Assembly (NCBI GenBank): GCA_964633205.1
Contig: CAZWFN010000011.1
Span: 1 to 64,000, forward strand
DNA from: CAYVQE01 sp964633205
GTDB lineage: Bacteria; Myxococcota; B64-G9
Direction: 5' to 3'
DNA length: 64,000 nucleotides
The stretch's first letter is position 1, and each line of letters starts with the position of its first letter. The notes under the pieces were generated by a model. The model worked only from the letters and a program-made list of their open reading frames with translations, made no database searches and was not told where the DNA came from. Of this stretch, positions 1 to 11,109 are shown piece after piece. A program made the position numbers and the translations under genes.

Positions 1-100
1 ATGCAGTCTTGGGATCAAGAAACGGGAGCTTGGGGGAAAACGCTGGCCTCAACAGGGGGTCAGAAATGAAGTTCCAGCCTCTAGAGTCTTCCGGCGCTCG

Positions 101-137
101 CCAGAATTGGAACAAAAACCCAGAATTCTTGTTCCAA
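101..137. repeat. 9-bp inverted repeat beyond the tRNA 3' end
   Basis: Perfect arms TTGGAACAA (107-115) and TTGTTCCAA (129-137) are separated by 13 bases. CCAGAATT also occurs twice as a direct repeat (101-108 and 120-127). The site lies 47-77 bases past the 3' end of the tRNA in its direction of transcription. It could be a terminator hairpin, but no T-run follows, so an operator or integration-related site is also possible. No gene was found in 1-183, which looks clearly less GC-rich than the rest of the window. Confidence 0.4.
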
Positions 138-183
138 ACGCGAAAAAGGCACCTACGATGGCTCGTAAGTGCCCGAAAACCAA

Positions 184-256
<73 letters not shown>

Positions 257-270
257 GTCGGCGACGCAGA

Positions 271-299
271 ATGATGCACGGGCGGGCGGGGGGCGTCAA
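271..299 (-). promoter_or_regulatory. Sigma-70-type promoter for tRNA-Ala
   Basis: On the minus strand, TTGACG (294-299, 5/6 to the -35 consensus) is followed after exactly 17 bases by CATCAT (271-276, 4/6 to the -10). The predicted start near 264 lies about 8 bases before the tRNA 5' end. The rest of 257-398 is G-rich and shows no gene. Confidence 0.6.
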
Positions 300-398
300 G
301 GGTTTTTGGCGGATTTCGGGGGATTTTGGTCGGATCGGGGGGCTGGGGCGCGGCTGGGGCAGGGGCGGTCCGGGCAGCTGCGGTTCGGGTAGCGGGGC

Positions 399-3300
399 TC
401 AGGGGCGGCTGGCGTCGACCTCGAGGTCGTAGCTGCTGGTGACGTCGTCGGAGTACATGTAGACCTCGATGTAGTGGCGGCCGGTCTGGGCGGCGCCGGC
501 GGCCGGGGTCTCGAGGTGCTCGTCGTCGCTGGCCGAGGCGCTGGAGTCGACTTGATCCAGGTTGGGGTCGTAGAGCCGGGCGTCGATGTCGCCGGCGCTG
601 TGGTCGAAGCGCAGGTCCACGCCGAGGCTGTCGCCGGCCTCGAGCTCGACGGCGAACCAGTCGGCCGGGCCGGGGTCGCACAGCTCGAGGCCGGGCAGGC
701 TGTGGCTCCAGGTGCCGCCGCCCGGATCGCCGGCCAGGGCGTTGAGATCGGTGGCCTGGTAGGCGTTGTCGTTGGGCTCCTGGGCGTCGTTGTCGCAGGG
801 GCTGAAGCTGTCGGTGTACAGGTCCAGGCGGTAGTCGACCACCTGGTCGGAGCCGGCCTGGTGGCCGACCACGGCGGCGTAGAGCGGTCCGTCCTGGTAG
901 ACGCCCTGGTCGATGCGCTCGGCGCCGGTGCCGCTGTCGTCGGAGCGGGCCAGCTCCACGCCGTCGGCGTCGTAGAGCACCAGGTCGATGTCGCCCAGGC
1001 CGGTGGTGTTGACCAGCAAGAAGGTCAGTAGGTCGCCGCGCTGGGCCTGGGTGACGAAGAAGTCCAGGTTGCCCGGGCACAGCACCATGGGCGCCGAGCC
1101 CGGCGGCGCCAGGGCGGTGGCCGCGGCCAGATCGTCGTTGGGCTCGAAGGCGTCGTCGGCGCACTGCAGCGGCGGGTCGACCCACAGCTCGAGTTGATAA
1201 TAGGCGTCGGTGTCGAAGTCGTAGGCGTCGGCCGCCACCCGCACCAGGTAGGTGGCCGCGCCCGAGGCCCGCGGGCCGTCGACCTGCTCGCTGTCGGCGT
1301 AGGAGGCGGTCGAGCTGTCGTGCTCGATGGTGCCGCTGGCGTCGTACAGGTAGAGGTCCAGGTCGGCCTGGGCGTCGTCGAAGTCGATGCGCGCGTGCAG
1401 CCGCTCGCCGTCGAGCAGCTCGACGGCGTACCAGTCCTCGTCCAGCGGGTCGGTCTCGCAGATCAGGCGGTCCGGGTACAGCCCGGCGGCGAGCGGGGTG
1501 GCCTCGGCCGGCGCGTCGTTGGGCTCGTCGCCGCCGTCCGAGCAGTCCAACGCCTCGAGCTCCACGGTCAGCGCGTAGGTGGTGTCGTCGTCCAGGCTGG
1601 CGCCCAGCACCCGCACCAGATAGCTGGTGTCGGCGGCCGCCCGCGGGCCGCTGACCGCCTCGTCGTCGGCGTAGTAGGCGGTCGAGCTGTCGAGCTCGGT
1701 GCTGCCGCTGGCGTCGTAGAGGTAGAGATCCAGATCGCCCTCGTCCTGGTCGAAGTGGATGGCGGCGCTCAGCCGCTCGCCGGCGGCCGCTGCCACCCGG
1801 TACCAGTCCTCGTCCTGGGGCGGGCCCTGGCAGATGTTCAGCGAGGGGTAGACCCCGGCCGGCAGCGGGGTGGCGCCGGCCGCGTCGTCGTTGGGCTCGT
1901 AGCCGCCGTCCGAGCAGTCGACCGGCGGGTCGACCGTCAGGGTCAGGTCGTAGCCCACGTCGCGGCTCAAGCCGCTGCCGACCACCTGGACCAGCAGCTG
2001 GGTGTCGGCCGCCAGCCGCGGCCCGTCGACCTGCTCGCTGTCGGCGTAGCCCGAGGTGGAGCTGTCCAGCTCGTTGGCGCCGCCGGCGTCGTACAGGTAG
2101 AGGTCCAGGTCGCCGTCGGCCGCGTCGAAGTCGATGCGCGCGTGCAGCCGCTCGCCGGCCAGCAGGTCGACGGCGTACCAATCCTCGTCGGGCGGCTGGG
2201 TGTTGCAGACGAACAGGCCGGGGTGGCTGCCGGCGGCCAGGCCGGTGGCCGCGGCCGCGTCGTCGTTGGGCTCGTAGCCTCCGTCCGAGCAGTCCACCAG
2301 CACGCCGCCCGGGTTGCGGATCTCGAGCTGGTAGTCGGCCCCGGCGCCGCCGCTGCCGTAGACCCGCACGTAGAACACGGCATCGGCGCCGACCTGCTCG
2401 ATGCGCACGATCTCGCCGTCGCCGGCGCCGCTGCTGGAGTCGACCAGGTCGAGCTGGGCGTCGAGCAGCTCCAGCTCCAGATCACCCTGGTCGTGGTCGA
2501 ACTTGATGCGCGCTTCGAGCGCCTCGCCGGCCGGTACCTCGACCGCGAACCAGTCCTCGTCGCCCGGACACAGGATCAGGTCCGGCCGCACCTCGGCTTC
2601 ACCCTCGGGCGGCAGGCGGATCGGGGTGGCGTTGAAGGCGGCGTCGTTCTCCTCGTGGCCGTCGTCCGGGCTGCAGGGGTTGACCCCGGTCTGGCCGTGC
2701 TCCAGCTCCAGGCTGTAGACGTTGCCGGCGTCGCCGAAGCCGTAGGCGTAGATGTAGTAGGTGCGGTCGACGGCGGTCGCGTCGGCCACCTGCTCCGAGT
2801 CGCCGACGCCGGTCGAGCTGTCGACGGCGCTGCCGGTCGGGTCGCGGTAGAGCTCCAGGTCCAGATCGCCCTGAGCATGGGTGAACAGGATGCGGGCGGT
2901 CAGCTCGCCGCCGGCCGGCACGTCCACGGCGTACCAGTCGTCGTCGCCGGCGCAGATGTTCAGGTCGGGGTGGCTGGCGGTGTCGCCCACCGCCGGTAGC
3001 GCAAGCGGGCTGGCCGTTTGCCAGTCGTCGTTCTGCTCGAAGGCGTCGTCGTTGGCGCAGGCGCTGGAGCCGCCTTCGCCGTGGGTCAGCTCCAGGTCGT
3101 AGCCGTTCTCGGCGCCGGCCCAGCCGTAGACCTTGACGTAGTAGGTGGTATCGGCGGCCGCGGTGGCGCCGACCGTCTCGCTGTCGGCGACCCCGGTGCT
3201 GGAGTCGATCGAGTAGCTGCCGGCCGGGTCGTCGTAGAGCTTCATGTCCAGATCGCCGCTGGCGTGGGGAAACAGGATGGTCACCGTCAGGCTGGCGCCG

Positions 3301-4547
3301 GCCGGCACGTCGACGGCGTACCAGTCGTCGTCCTGCGGGCAGATGTAGCGGCCGGGGTAGACATCGGTCGAGTCCTGGGCCGGCAGCGGCAGGTCGGTGG
3401 CGGCGGCGCCGCTGTCGTTGTCCTCGAAGTCGTCGTCGGCCAGACAGGGCAGCGGCTCCTGGCACCAGCCGTCGATGCACTCCTCGGGCGCGGTGCAGTC
3501 CCAGTCACTGGCGCAGGTCTTGTCCTCCAGGCAGCAGCCGTTGCGGCACACCTCGCCGGCGGCGCACTCGGCTTCGGTCTCGCAGCTGACCTGGCACTGG
3601 AACACGCACACCCCGTTGACGCAGACCTCCTCCGGGTCGCAGTCGGCGTCCACCCCGCAGACCGTGCCGCGCGGGGCGCAGGTGTTGGTCTTCAGATCGC
3701 AGACCAGGTCCGGGTCGTCGCAGTCCGGGGTGTCGTAGCAGCCGTCCTCGGGCAGCGGCAGCACGCAGTTGTGCAGCCGCGGGTGGCAGTAGTAGTCGGG
3801 GCCGAAGGCCTGCTGGCATTCGGCGTCGGTCGCGCACTCGCCGGTGAAGGGTTCGCGCTGGCAGATGTGGCTGTAGAGGTTGCAGTACTGCGGCGTGCAG
3901 TCGGCGTCGGTCTGGCAGGAATCCGGGTAGGGCTCGCAGCGTTCGGCCTCGGGGTTGCAGCGCTCGCCGGCGCCGCAGTCGGAGTGGCTGCGGCAGTCCG
4001 GGTTGAGCGCCACGCATTGGTGGATGTTGCAGAAAAACCCCGGCGGGCACTCGGTGCAGCCGCCGGCCACCGGATCGCAGTACAGCCCCTCCGGGCAGGT
4101 GGCGGCGCCGGCGCAGTCGGTGCCGTCGACGGTGCAGGTCATCGCTGCGCACTCGCCCGTCCCGGGCTGACAGGCCTGGCCGGTCGGGCATTCCACGCCG
4201 CGGCACAGGCTCTGGCAGCGGTGCTCGACGCAGTTGTAGCCCGGCCCGCAGTCGGCGTCGGCGGTGCAGTCGCCGTCGATGCAGGTCTGGGTGACCCGGT
4301 TGCAGACCATGCCCGCCGGGCAGTCGGCGGTGGTCTGGCAGGAGTCGTCGGTGCGGCAGACGCCGTCGCTGCAGATCTCGCCCGCGGCACAGTCGGCGTC
4401 CACGGTGCACAGGGCCGAGCCCTGGTCGCCGCCCAGGTCGGCGCCGTCCACTCCGGCGTCGGCCTTGCCCGCCTGGCCGCCGCCGCAGCCGGCGCCGGCC
4501 AGCAGCAGCGCCACGGCGCCCGTCGAGATCACGTCGCTCGGTCGCAT
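399..4547 (-). CDS. Large lipoprotein with cysteine-rich repeats and eight PPC-like domains
   Basis: This is a 1382-residue predicted exported lipoprotein. The signal peptide ends at Cys21 (LAGAGC). Residues about 40-368 are a run of disulfide-type modules with spaced C-x(5-6)-C pairs such as CTVDADC and DADCGPGYNC. The remainder is eight repeats of about 125 residues, each with an EPND-type entry, a C-x(n)-DEDWY core and a GDLDLYLYD strand. That pattern resembles bacterial pre-peptidase C-terminal (PPC) domains. No catalytic domain is seen, so a structural or adhesive surface role is inferred. ATG 4547 has GGGAG just upstream; longer in-frame extensions lack a signal peptide. It follows the VWA lipoprotein gene by 38 bases and is probably co-transcribed. 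Confidence 0.85.
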   Translation of the reverse strand: MRPSDVISTGAVALLLAGAGCGGGQAGKADAGVDGADLGGDQGSALCTVDADCAAGEICSDGVCRTDDSCQTTADCPAGMVCNRVTQTCIDGDCTADADCGPGYNCVEHRCQSLCRGVECPTGQACQPGTGECAAMTCTVDGTDCAGAATCPEGLYCDPVAGGCTECPPGFFCNIHQCVALNPDCRSHSDCGAGERCNPEAERCEPYPDSCQTDADCTPQYCNLYSHICQREPFTGECATDAECQQAFGPDYYCHPRLHNCVLPLPEDGCYDTPDCDDPDLVCDLKTNTCAPRGTVCGVDADCDPEEVCVNGVCVFQCQVSCETEAECAAGEVCRNGCCLEDKTCASDWDCTAPEECIDGWCQEPLPCLADDDFEDNDSGAAATDLPLPAQDSTDVYPGRYICPQDDDWYAVDVPAGASLTVTILFPHASGDLDMKLYDDPAGSYSIDSSTGVADSETVGATAAADTTYYVKVYGWAGAENGYDLELTHGEGGSSACANDDAFEQNDDWQTASPLALPAVGDTASHPDLNICAGDDDWYAVDVPAGGELTARILFTHAQGDLDLELYRDPTGSAVDSSTGVGDSEQVADATAVDRTYYIYAYGFGDAGNVYSLELEHGQTGVNPCSPDDGHEENDAAFNATPIRLPPEGEAEVRPDLILCPGDEDWFAVEVPAGEALEARIKFDHDQGDLELELLDAQLDLVDSSSGAGDGEIVRIEQVGADAVFYVRVYGSGGAGADYQLEIRNPGGVLVDCSDGGYEPNDDAAAATGLAAGSHPGLFVCNTQPPDEDWYAVDLLAGERLHARIDFDAADGDLDLYLYDAGGANELDSSTSGYADSEQVDGPRLAADTQLLVQVVGSGLSRDVGYDLTLTVDPPVDCSDGGYEPNDDAAGATPLPAGVYPSLNICQGPPQDEDWYRVAAAAGERLSAAIHFDQDEGDLDLYLYDASGSTELDSSTAYYADDEAVSGPRAAADTSYLVRVLGASLDDDTTYALTVELEALDCSDGGDEPNDAPAEATPLAAGLYPDRLICETDPLDEDWYAVELLDGERLHARIDFDDAQADLDLYLYDASGTIEHDSSTASYADSEQVDGPRASGAATYLVRVAADAYDFDTDAYYQLELWVDPPLQCADDAFEPNDDLAAATALAPPGSAPMVLCPGNLDFFVTQAQRGDLLTFLLVNTTGLGDIDLVLYDADGVELARSDDSGTGAERIDQGVYQDGPLYAAVVGHQAGSDQVVDYRLDLYTDSFSPCDNDAQEPNDNAYQATDLNALAGDPGGGTWSHSLPGLELCDPGPADWFAVELEAGDSLGVDLRFDHSAGDIDARLYDPNLDQVDSSASASDDEHLETPAAGAAQTGRHYIEVYMYSDDVTSSYDLEVDASRP

Positions 4548-4585
4548 ATCCACTGCTCCCCAAAGCACCCGCGGCCCGCTCGGGC

Positions 4586-7500
4586 CTACAGGCACACCGT
4601 GTCGTAGGTCACGCTGATGGTGGCGCCGCGGCCGGGCACCACCTGATCGCCGAAGACCACGCTGTTGCTGGGCGCGTCGTACTCCCAGCCGTCGCCGCTG
4701 CCGTCGGCGTCGCGGTCCACCGGCTGCGGACCCTGGCCGTCGTGGGCGTCGACCTCGACCAGGATGCTGTCGGGCGCCGCCTGGCGGGTCAGCGGGAACT
4801 GGGTGCGGGCGGCGAAGCTGTCCAGGCCCAGGTCGCTCAAGGTGGCGCCCCAGTTGGCCGCGCAGTGCGAGCGGAAGATGCCGCCGGTGGCCTGTTGGAC
4901 GTAGACGTAGCGCGGCGAGGCCTCGGCGCTGATGCCGTTGGCGTTGCAGCCGCCGGGGTCGTCGCCGACGATGACCGACAGGTCCATCAGCTGGTCGTTG
5001 CGGTAGCCCTTGATGCTCTTGAAGAAGTCGACGTAGAAGTCCACCGGCCCCGGGCTCTGGTCGGCCTCGTCGGACACGATGATGATCACCAGCTTGGCCC
5101 GCTCGCGCAGAAAGCCGCCGTTGGCGGCCGGGGCCGAGATCAGCGGCTCGGACAGCGTCATCATGGCCGCGTGCAGCCCGGCCTCCTGCTCGTCGGAGCA
5201 GCAGGTGCCGACGTTGACGTTCTTGGCGAAGGCCTGGGTCAGGTTGGGCGTGGCGGCGGTCAGGATGCGCGGGTAGCCCGGGTACTGCACCAGCACCCCG
5301 GGGTAGATGTTGAAGTAATCGGCCGGCGTCTCGGGTGCGTTGATCTCGGTGCTGATGACCCCGATCTGGAAGTCGGTCTGCAGGCTCAGCGCCCAGGCGA
5401 TGAAGGTGGCGAAGTTCTGCGCCAGGGCCTGCTGCTGGGGGATCATGGAGCCCGAGTTGTCGATCACCCACAGCACGTCGACCATGGGGTGGTCGAGCTG
5501 CTGGAACACGTCGGCCTGGGTGGCGCTGTCGGTGCCCGAGCCGCTCAGGGCCACCTCCAGGGTGGCGCCGATGGCGGCCGAGGACTCGATCACCAGCACC
5601 CCGCCGTGGCTCTCCAGCCCCTGGGGCACGTAGCCCAGCTCGACGACGAAGCTGGAGGCGGCCGGCAGGGTCAGCGGCAGCTGCACCGGGCTGCCGTTCT
5701 GCTGCAGGGCCACCAGCGAGAAGTCGGGGTCGCTGCGGGTGGGGTCCAGGCCTGCGTCGCTGATGGTGACGCTGCTGGAGCCGATGTTGTAGACGGTCAC
5801 CGCCCGCTGCGGCGAGGCGCAGCCCAGGGTGACCGGCCCGAAGTCGAGCCGGTCGGGGATGACCATCAGGTTGAGCTCCTCGCCCGAGCCGCTCAGGCTC
5901 AGGGTGCTGGCCGGGGTGTCGGGGTCGCTGGTGATCACGGCCAGCTCGCCGGCGTGCGCGCCGCGGCGCAGCGGGGTGAAGCCCAGGGTGATGCTGGCGC
6001 TGTCGTGGGCCGGGATGCGCGCCGGCAGCGAGGGTGCCTGCACCAGGGTGAAGGCCGGGTCGGTGCGCGGATCGAAGCCCAGCGACTCCAGCGAGCAGGG
6101 CTCGGAGCCGCGGTTGCGGATCAGGATCTCGCGGCTGGCGGTGCGCCACAGCGCCACCATGCCGAACAGCACCTCGGCCGGCGCGATCTCGATGTCGCAT
6201 TCGGGCACGTCCGGGTCGTTGCCGTAGAGCTCCAACCGGTTGACCTCCTGCTCGAAGTCGTCGGCTGTCACGTCCAGCCCGGCCCGGTGCGGCCCGGCGT
6301 CGATGGCCTGGTAGCTCACGGTCAGCTGCTTGGCCTCGCCCGGGCCGAGCACGAAGGGGGTGATGGGCTGCGAGGCGATGACGTAGGCGGCCGCCCCCGG
6401 GCCTTCGGGCTCGGCGATGGCCGCGACGTGGCACTCGGCGGTGCCGGTGTTGCTGATCAGGGCGGTCTTGCTGGCCGATTCACCGACCGCCACGCTGCCG
6501 AAGTTCATCCGTTCGGGCGCCAGCTGAATGTCGCAGATGGGCGCGTCCGAGCCCTCGCCCTGCAGCAGGATGTAGCCGCTCTCGGCCGAGGGGTCGTTCG
6601 ACTGCATCAGCACCCGGCCGCCGTCGTGGCCGGTGTCGACCGGGGCGTAGGCCACCGCGATGTCCACCGTCTCGCCGGGCGCCAGCCGCAGCGGCGTCAG
6701 CGGCAGGGCCTCGAAGCTGAACTCGGGGCTGGATTGCTCGCCCAGCTGCACCGTGGCCAGGGTCAGCTCCTGCAGGCCGCAGTTGGACACCTCGAACGAG
6801 CGCACCGCGTCGTGGTCGATGGCCACCGCGCCGAAGTCGAGCTGCAGCGGCTGGCTGCACAGGCGCGGGGCGACGCCGCTGCCGGCCAGGCGTACCTCGA
6901 CCTGGCGATCGTCGGGGTCGTTGGAGTGGATCAACAGCCGGCCCTCGTCGCGGCCGCCGTCGACCGGGGCGTACCACACCTCGAGCTCGGCCTCGGCGGG
7001 CTCGGTGCCGGGCGCGGCCGCATCGAGTTGGACGCTGAAGCCCGCGGGCGCCAGGCTGAACTCCTGCGAGCTGCCGGCGGCCAGCTCGGCGGCCTGGACC
7101 ACCAGGGTCTCGCGGCCCAGGTTGCGCAGCACCACCGGGCTGGCCACCGGCTCGCCCAGCGGCAGCAGATCGTGCGGGCCGAGGTCCAGCGCGTGGGGCG
7201 GGGCGCAGTCGAGCGTCTCGTCGTCCGGGTCGGCGGCGTCGGCGCGGACGCAGACCTGCAGCTGCGGCGTCGGGGTCTGCTGCGCCCGGCCGCTCAGGGC
7301 CACCTCCACCCGGGGCTGATCCGGGTCGTCGCTGTCGAGCAGCAGCCGGCCGGTGTGCTGGCCCTCGCTCTCGGGCGTATAGACCAGCTCCAGCGGCGCC
7401 GTGCGGCCCGGCTCCAACCGCGCCGCCGGCTCGGCGGCCAGCGAGAAGGGCCCGGCCGGGGCCGCCAGCTCGACCGCCAGCAGGTTCAGCGCCGCGTCAC

Positions 7501-7750
7501 CGCCGTTGCGCACGACCAGCCGGCCGCCGGCGCTGTTGCCCAGATCCACCAGTCCGAAGTCCAGGCTGCAGTCCAGCGGCGCCGCACAGTCGGCCACCGC
7601 GCCCGAACCGCTGTCGCCGGCCTCCAGCACCAGCGCCGGCTGCTGCACCTCGACCCGCTGCCCGTCGCAGCCGGCCGCCGCCAGCAGCCCCAGCCCGAAC
7701 ACCAGTCCCCGTCCGGCTCGTCCGATTGCCAAATACCACTCCCGCCGCAT
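4586..7750 (-). CDS. Choice-of-anchor D / VWA-domain lipoprotein
   Basis: The 1054-residue protein starts with a lipoprotein signal (Cys28 in LLAAAGC). Six Ig-like repeats of the choice-of-anchor D (ASH/Hydin-like) type follow, recognisable by repeated DFGxVxxG and VxNxG strands (for example MNFGSVAVGE, LDFGPVTLG). From about residue 750 there is a von Willebrand factor A domain whose MIDAS motif is intact (DNSGS near 763). VWA domains bind ligands through a metal ion, so an outer-surface adhesion or protein-binding role is likely. The ATG has GGAGGTG seven bases upstream. A TTGACG hexamer at 7822-7827 is a possible -35, but no good -10 follows. Confidence 0.86.
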   Translation of the reverse strand: MRREWYLAIGRAGRGLVFGLGLLAAAGCDGQRVEVQQPALVLEAGDSGSGAVADCAAPLDCSLDFGLVDLGNSAGGRLVVRNGGDAALNLLAVELAAPAGPFSLAAEPAARLEPGRTAPLELVYTPESEGQHTGRLLLDSDDPDQPRVEVALSGRAQQTPTPQLQVCVRADAADPDDETLDCAPPHALDLGPHDLLPLGEPVASPVVLRNLGRETLVVQAAELAAGSSQEFSLAPAGFSVQLDAAAPGTEPAEAELEVWYAPVDGGRDEGRLLIHSNDPDDRQVEVRLAGSGVAPRLCSQPLQLDFGAVAIDHDAVRSFEVSNCGLQELTLATVQLGEQSSPEFSFEALPLTPLRLAPGETVDIAVAYAPVDTGHDGGRVLMQSNDPSAESGYILLQGEGSDAPICDIQLAPERMNFGSVAVGESASKTALISNTGTAECHVAAIAEPEGPGAAAYVIASQPITPFVLGPGEAKQLTVSYQAIDAGPHRAGLDVTADDFEQEVNRLELYGNDPDVPECDIEIAPAEVLFGMVALWRTASREILIRNRGSEPCSLESLGFDPRTDPAFTLVQAPSLPARIPAHDSASITLGFTPLRRGAHAGELAVITSDPDTPASTLSLSGSGEELNLMVIPDRLDFGPVTLGCASPQRAVTVYNIGSSSVTISDAGLDPTRSDPDFSLVALQQNGSPVQLPLTLPAASSFVVELGYVPQGLESHGGVLVIESSAAIGATLEVALSGSGTDSATQADVFQQLDHPMVDVLWVIDNSGSMIPQQQALAQNFATFIAWALSLQTDFQIGVISTEINAPETPADYFNIYPGVLVQYPGYPRILTAATPNLTQAFAKNVNVGTCCSDEQEAGLHAAMMTLSEPLISAPAANGGFLRERAKLVIIIVSDEADQSPGPVDFYVDFFKSIKGYRNDQLMDLSVIVGDDPGGCNANGISAEASPRYVYVQQATGGIFRSHCAANWGATLSDLGLDSFAARTQFPLTRQAAPDSILVEVDAHDGQGPQPVDRDADGSGDGWEYDAPSNSVVFGDQVVPGRGATISVTYDTVCL

Positions 7751-7867
7751 CCAACACCTCCAGCACCGCGCGGTCCAGCCCGCCCGGTGATCGGGGCAGT
7801 TTGCCCGCCGGGGCGGGGATGCGTCAAGGCAGCGATCGGCAGGATGGGGGGATAGGCCCGCGATCGG

Positions 7868-9295
7868 TCAGCGGCCCGAATCGGGCTCGGCGGTCATGCC
7901 GGCCGGCGGCTTGTTCTCGGCCAGGCGGACGGCGCGCAGCCGGGCGCGGTTTTCGCGCCGCCAGCGGCGCACCTGCATGTGGGCGTAGCCGCGGAAGAAG
8001 GTCCGCTCGAACCGGCCGCCGAACAGCGGGCCCAGCACCCGGCGCCAGCCGTAGACCTTGCCCATGGCGGCCATGGTCTCTTCCATCAAGCGGTGGGCCG
8101 ACAGCCGGGCCGGCCTGAACACCGCGTGGTGGGCGTCGTACTGCGACCAGTCGCGGGTCAGCAGGCGGCCCTGGTCGCGCATCTGCTCGTAGACCGGTGT
8201 GCCGGGCAGCGGCGTGAGCACCAGAAACTGGATGGTGTCGATGTCCTGCTCGATGGCGAAGCGGGCGGTGGCTCGGATGTTGTCCACCCCTTCGGCGTCC
8301 GAGCCGGTCATGAACATGCCGTGGACCCAGATGTCGTGCTGCTGGAAGGCGCGGATGGCGTGGCGGATGTCGGCCACCGTCTGGCGCTTGTGGTGCAGCT
8401 CGAGCGCCTCGGGGGCGATCGACTCGAAGCCCACGAACACGGTGTAGCAGCCGGCCCGCTGCATCAGCCGCAGCAGCTCGGGGTCGCGGGCGGCGCGCAC
8501 CGAGACCTGGGCGAACCAGCGTGGCAGGTAGATGCCGCGGGTCAGCAGGTAATCGAGCAGGGCCTTGGTGCGGCCCGGCGAGCCGCAGAAGTTGTCGTCG
8601 TAGAAAAAGACCTTGTCGCCCACGCCGCGGGCGCGCTCGAGCTCTTCGGCCACGTGCTCGTGCGAGGCGAAGCGCATCTTGCGGCCGAACATGGGCGTGA
8701 CCGAGCAGAAGTTGCACTGGTGCGGGCAGCCGCGCGAGGTCTGGATGGGCACGATGCCGCGGTCGAAGCGCTGCTGGCCGCTGCTGGACAGCAGCGAGAA
8801 GTCCGGGATGGGCACCTCGTCCATGGCCACCGGCGCCGGCAGCGGGTTGTGGACCGGACCGTCGGGGCCCTGCCAGCTCAGTCCCGGCACCGCGGCGGGG
8901 CCGATGCGGCCTTCCAGCATGTCGAGCAGCAGCGGGAAGCTGCGCTCGGCCTCGCCGCGCACCACCCAATCGGCATGCGCCAGCGCCTCGTCCGGCAAGA
9001 AGGTCACGTGCGCCCCGCCCAGCGCCACGGTGACCCCGGCCGCCCGGGCCCGGTCGGCCAGCCGGAAGGCGGCCGGTGCGGTCGAGGTGGTGGTCGAGAC
9101 GCACAACAGGTCGGCTCGGCTCACCTTGGCGAAGTCCAGGCCGTGGATCTCCTCGATCACCACCTCGACCTCATAGCCCAGCCGGCGCGCCAGGGTACCC
9201 AGGATGGGCATGCCCAGCCGCGGCAGCCGAACGATTGAAAAGACGTGTTTGCCCGGAGACTTGGGTTCTACCATCAACAGCTTGTGGATCTTCAT
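7868..9295 (-). CDS. B12-binding-domain radical SAM protein
   Basis: The 475-residue enzyme has an N-terminal cobalamin-binding-like Rossmann region (about 1-150; GMPILGTLARRLGYEVEV then ALGGAHVTFLPDEAL). A radical SAM domain follows with the cluster motif CPHQCNFC (Cx3Cx2C) near residue 188, preceded by QTSRG. This architecture is shared with BchE/HpnJ-type methylases, cyclases and methylthiotransferase-like enzymes acting on lipids, tetrapyrroles or natural products. The substrate cannot be read from the sequence. GGGGAGG lies upstream of the ATG. A short perfect hairpin (9324-9340) sits in its leader. Confidence 0.85.
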   Translation of the reverse strand: MKIHKLLMVEPKSPGKHVFSIVRLPRLGMPILGTLARRLGYEVEVVIEEIHGLDFAKVSRADLLCVSTTTSTAPAAFRLADRARAAGVTVALGGAHVTFLPDEALAHADWVVRGEAERSFPLLLDMLEGRIGPAAVPGLSWQGPDGPVHNPLPAPVAMDEVPIPDFSLLSSSGQQRFDRGIVPIQTSRGCPHQCNFCSVTPMFGRKMRFASHEHVAEELERARGVGDKVFFYDDNFCGSPGRTKALLDYLLTRGIYLPRWFAQVSVRAARDPELLRLMQRAGCYTVFVGFESIAPEALELHHKRQTVADIRHAIRAFQQHDIWVHGMFMTGSDAEGVDNIRATARFAIEQDIDTIQFLVLTPLPGTPVYEQMRDQGRLLTRDWSQYDAHHAVFRPARLSAHRLMEETMAAMGKVYGWRRVLGPLFGGRFERTFFRGYAHMQVRRWRRENRARLRAVRLAENKPPAGMTAEPDSGR

Positions 9296-9323
9296 ATCGC
9301 CCTCCCCGCGATGATCGTTTTTT

Positions 9324-9340
9324 GCCGGTCGGTGACCGGC
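9324..9340. promoter_or_regulatory. Hairpin in the radical SAM gene leader
   Basis: GCCGGTC (9324-9330) and GACCGGC (9334-9340) form a perfect 7-bp stem with a 3-base loop, 28 bases before the start codon. On the transcribed minus strand the stem is followed by A residues rather than T residues, so it is not a terminator. An operator or leader structure is possible. Confidence 0.3.
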
Positions 9341-9427
9341 CTCTTCATCCAGGCTAGGTGGGCCGTGTCATGATCAGGTCATGCGGAGTGGAGAAATAAG
9401 GTGCCCGGAAAGGGGCGGAGCGGCTGC

Positions 9428-10891
<1,464 letters not shown>

Positions 10892-10907
10892 CAGGCCTCC
10901 TCAATAA

Positions 10908-10959
10908 TGGGACACTCGCGTCCCGACAACCCAAATATTGGGACACGGATGACCCGACA
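10908..10959. promoter_or_regulatory. Two 21-bp repeats: candidate activator-binding sites (UAS)
   Basis: Sites at 10908-10928 and 10939-10959 share TGGGACAC, then five variable bases, then T or A and CCCGACA. Their starts are 31 bp apart, about three helical turns, so both face the same side of the DNA. Each has partial dyad symmetry (GGGAC/GTCCC in the first). They lie 51 bp or more upstream of the argC -24 element and just in front of the divergent activator gene. That is where a sigma-54 activator would bind, and the same sites could also autoregulate the activator. Confidence 0.6.
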
Positions 10960-11009
10960 TAGTCAAGTGGAAAGTTCGTGCTCCCGCCTAAGTCACTGAA
11001 ACATAAGGC

Positions 11010-11025
11010 TGGCACTGAAGTTGCT
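11010..11025 (+). promoter_or_regulatory. Sigma-54 promoter for the arginine cluster
   Basis: TGGCAC (11010-11015), 5 bases, TTGCT (11021-11025) matches the -24/-12 consensus exactly, with GG and GC separated by 10 bases. The predicted transcription start is near 11036, about 74 bases before argC. Confidence 0.85.
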
Positions 11026-11109
11026 ATGAATAGAGTGCGATCAGGCGTTGCATGCTGCGTCTCGTCAAAGTAAAATGCACGACAACCGAGACAAGCGATG
11101 GGAGCGATC

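Noticed and set aside
4742..7855. 1037-codon ORF on the plus strand
   Set aside because: It is a shadow antisense to the VWA lipoprotein. Its text is low-complexity Val/Gly/Arg/Gln-rich with no domain, while the minus frame has a signal peptide and clear domains.
9315..9340. Hairpin with adjacent TTTTTT as a terminator
   Set aside because: The T-run lies before the hairpin on the plus strand, where no gene ends; on the minus strand it is an A-run in a leader.
11098..11109. argC start at ATG 11098
   Set aside because: No ribosome site upstream, while ATG 11110 has GGGAG at proper distance.
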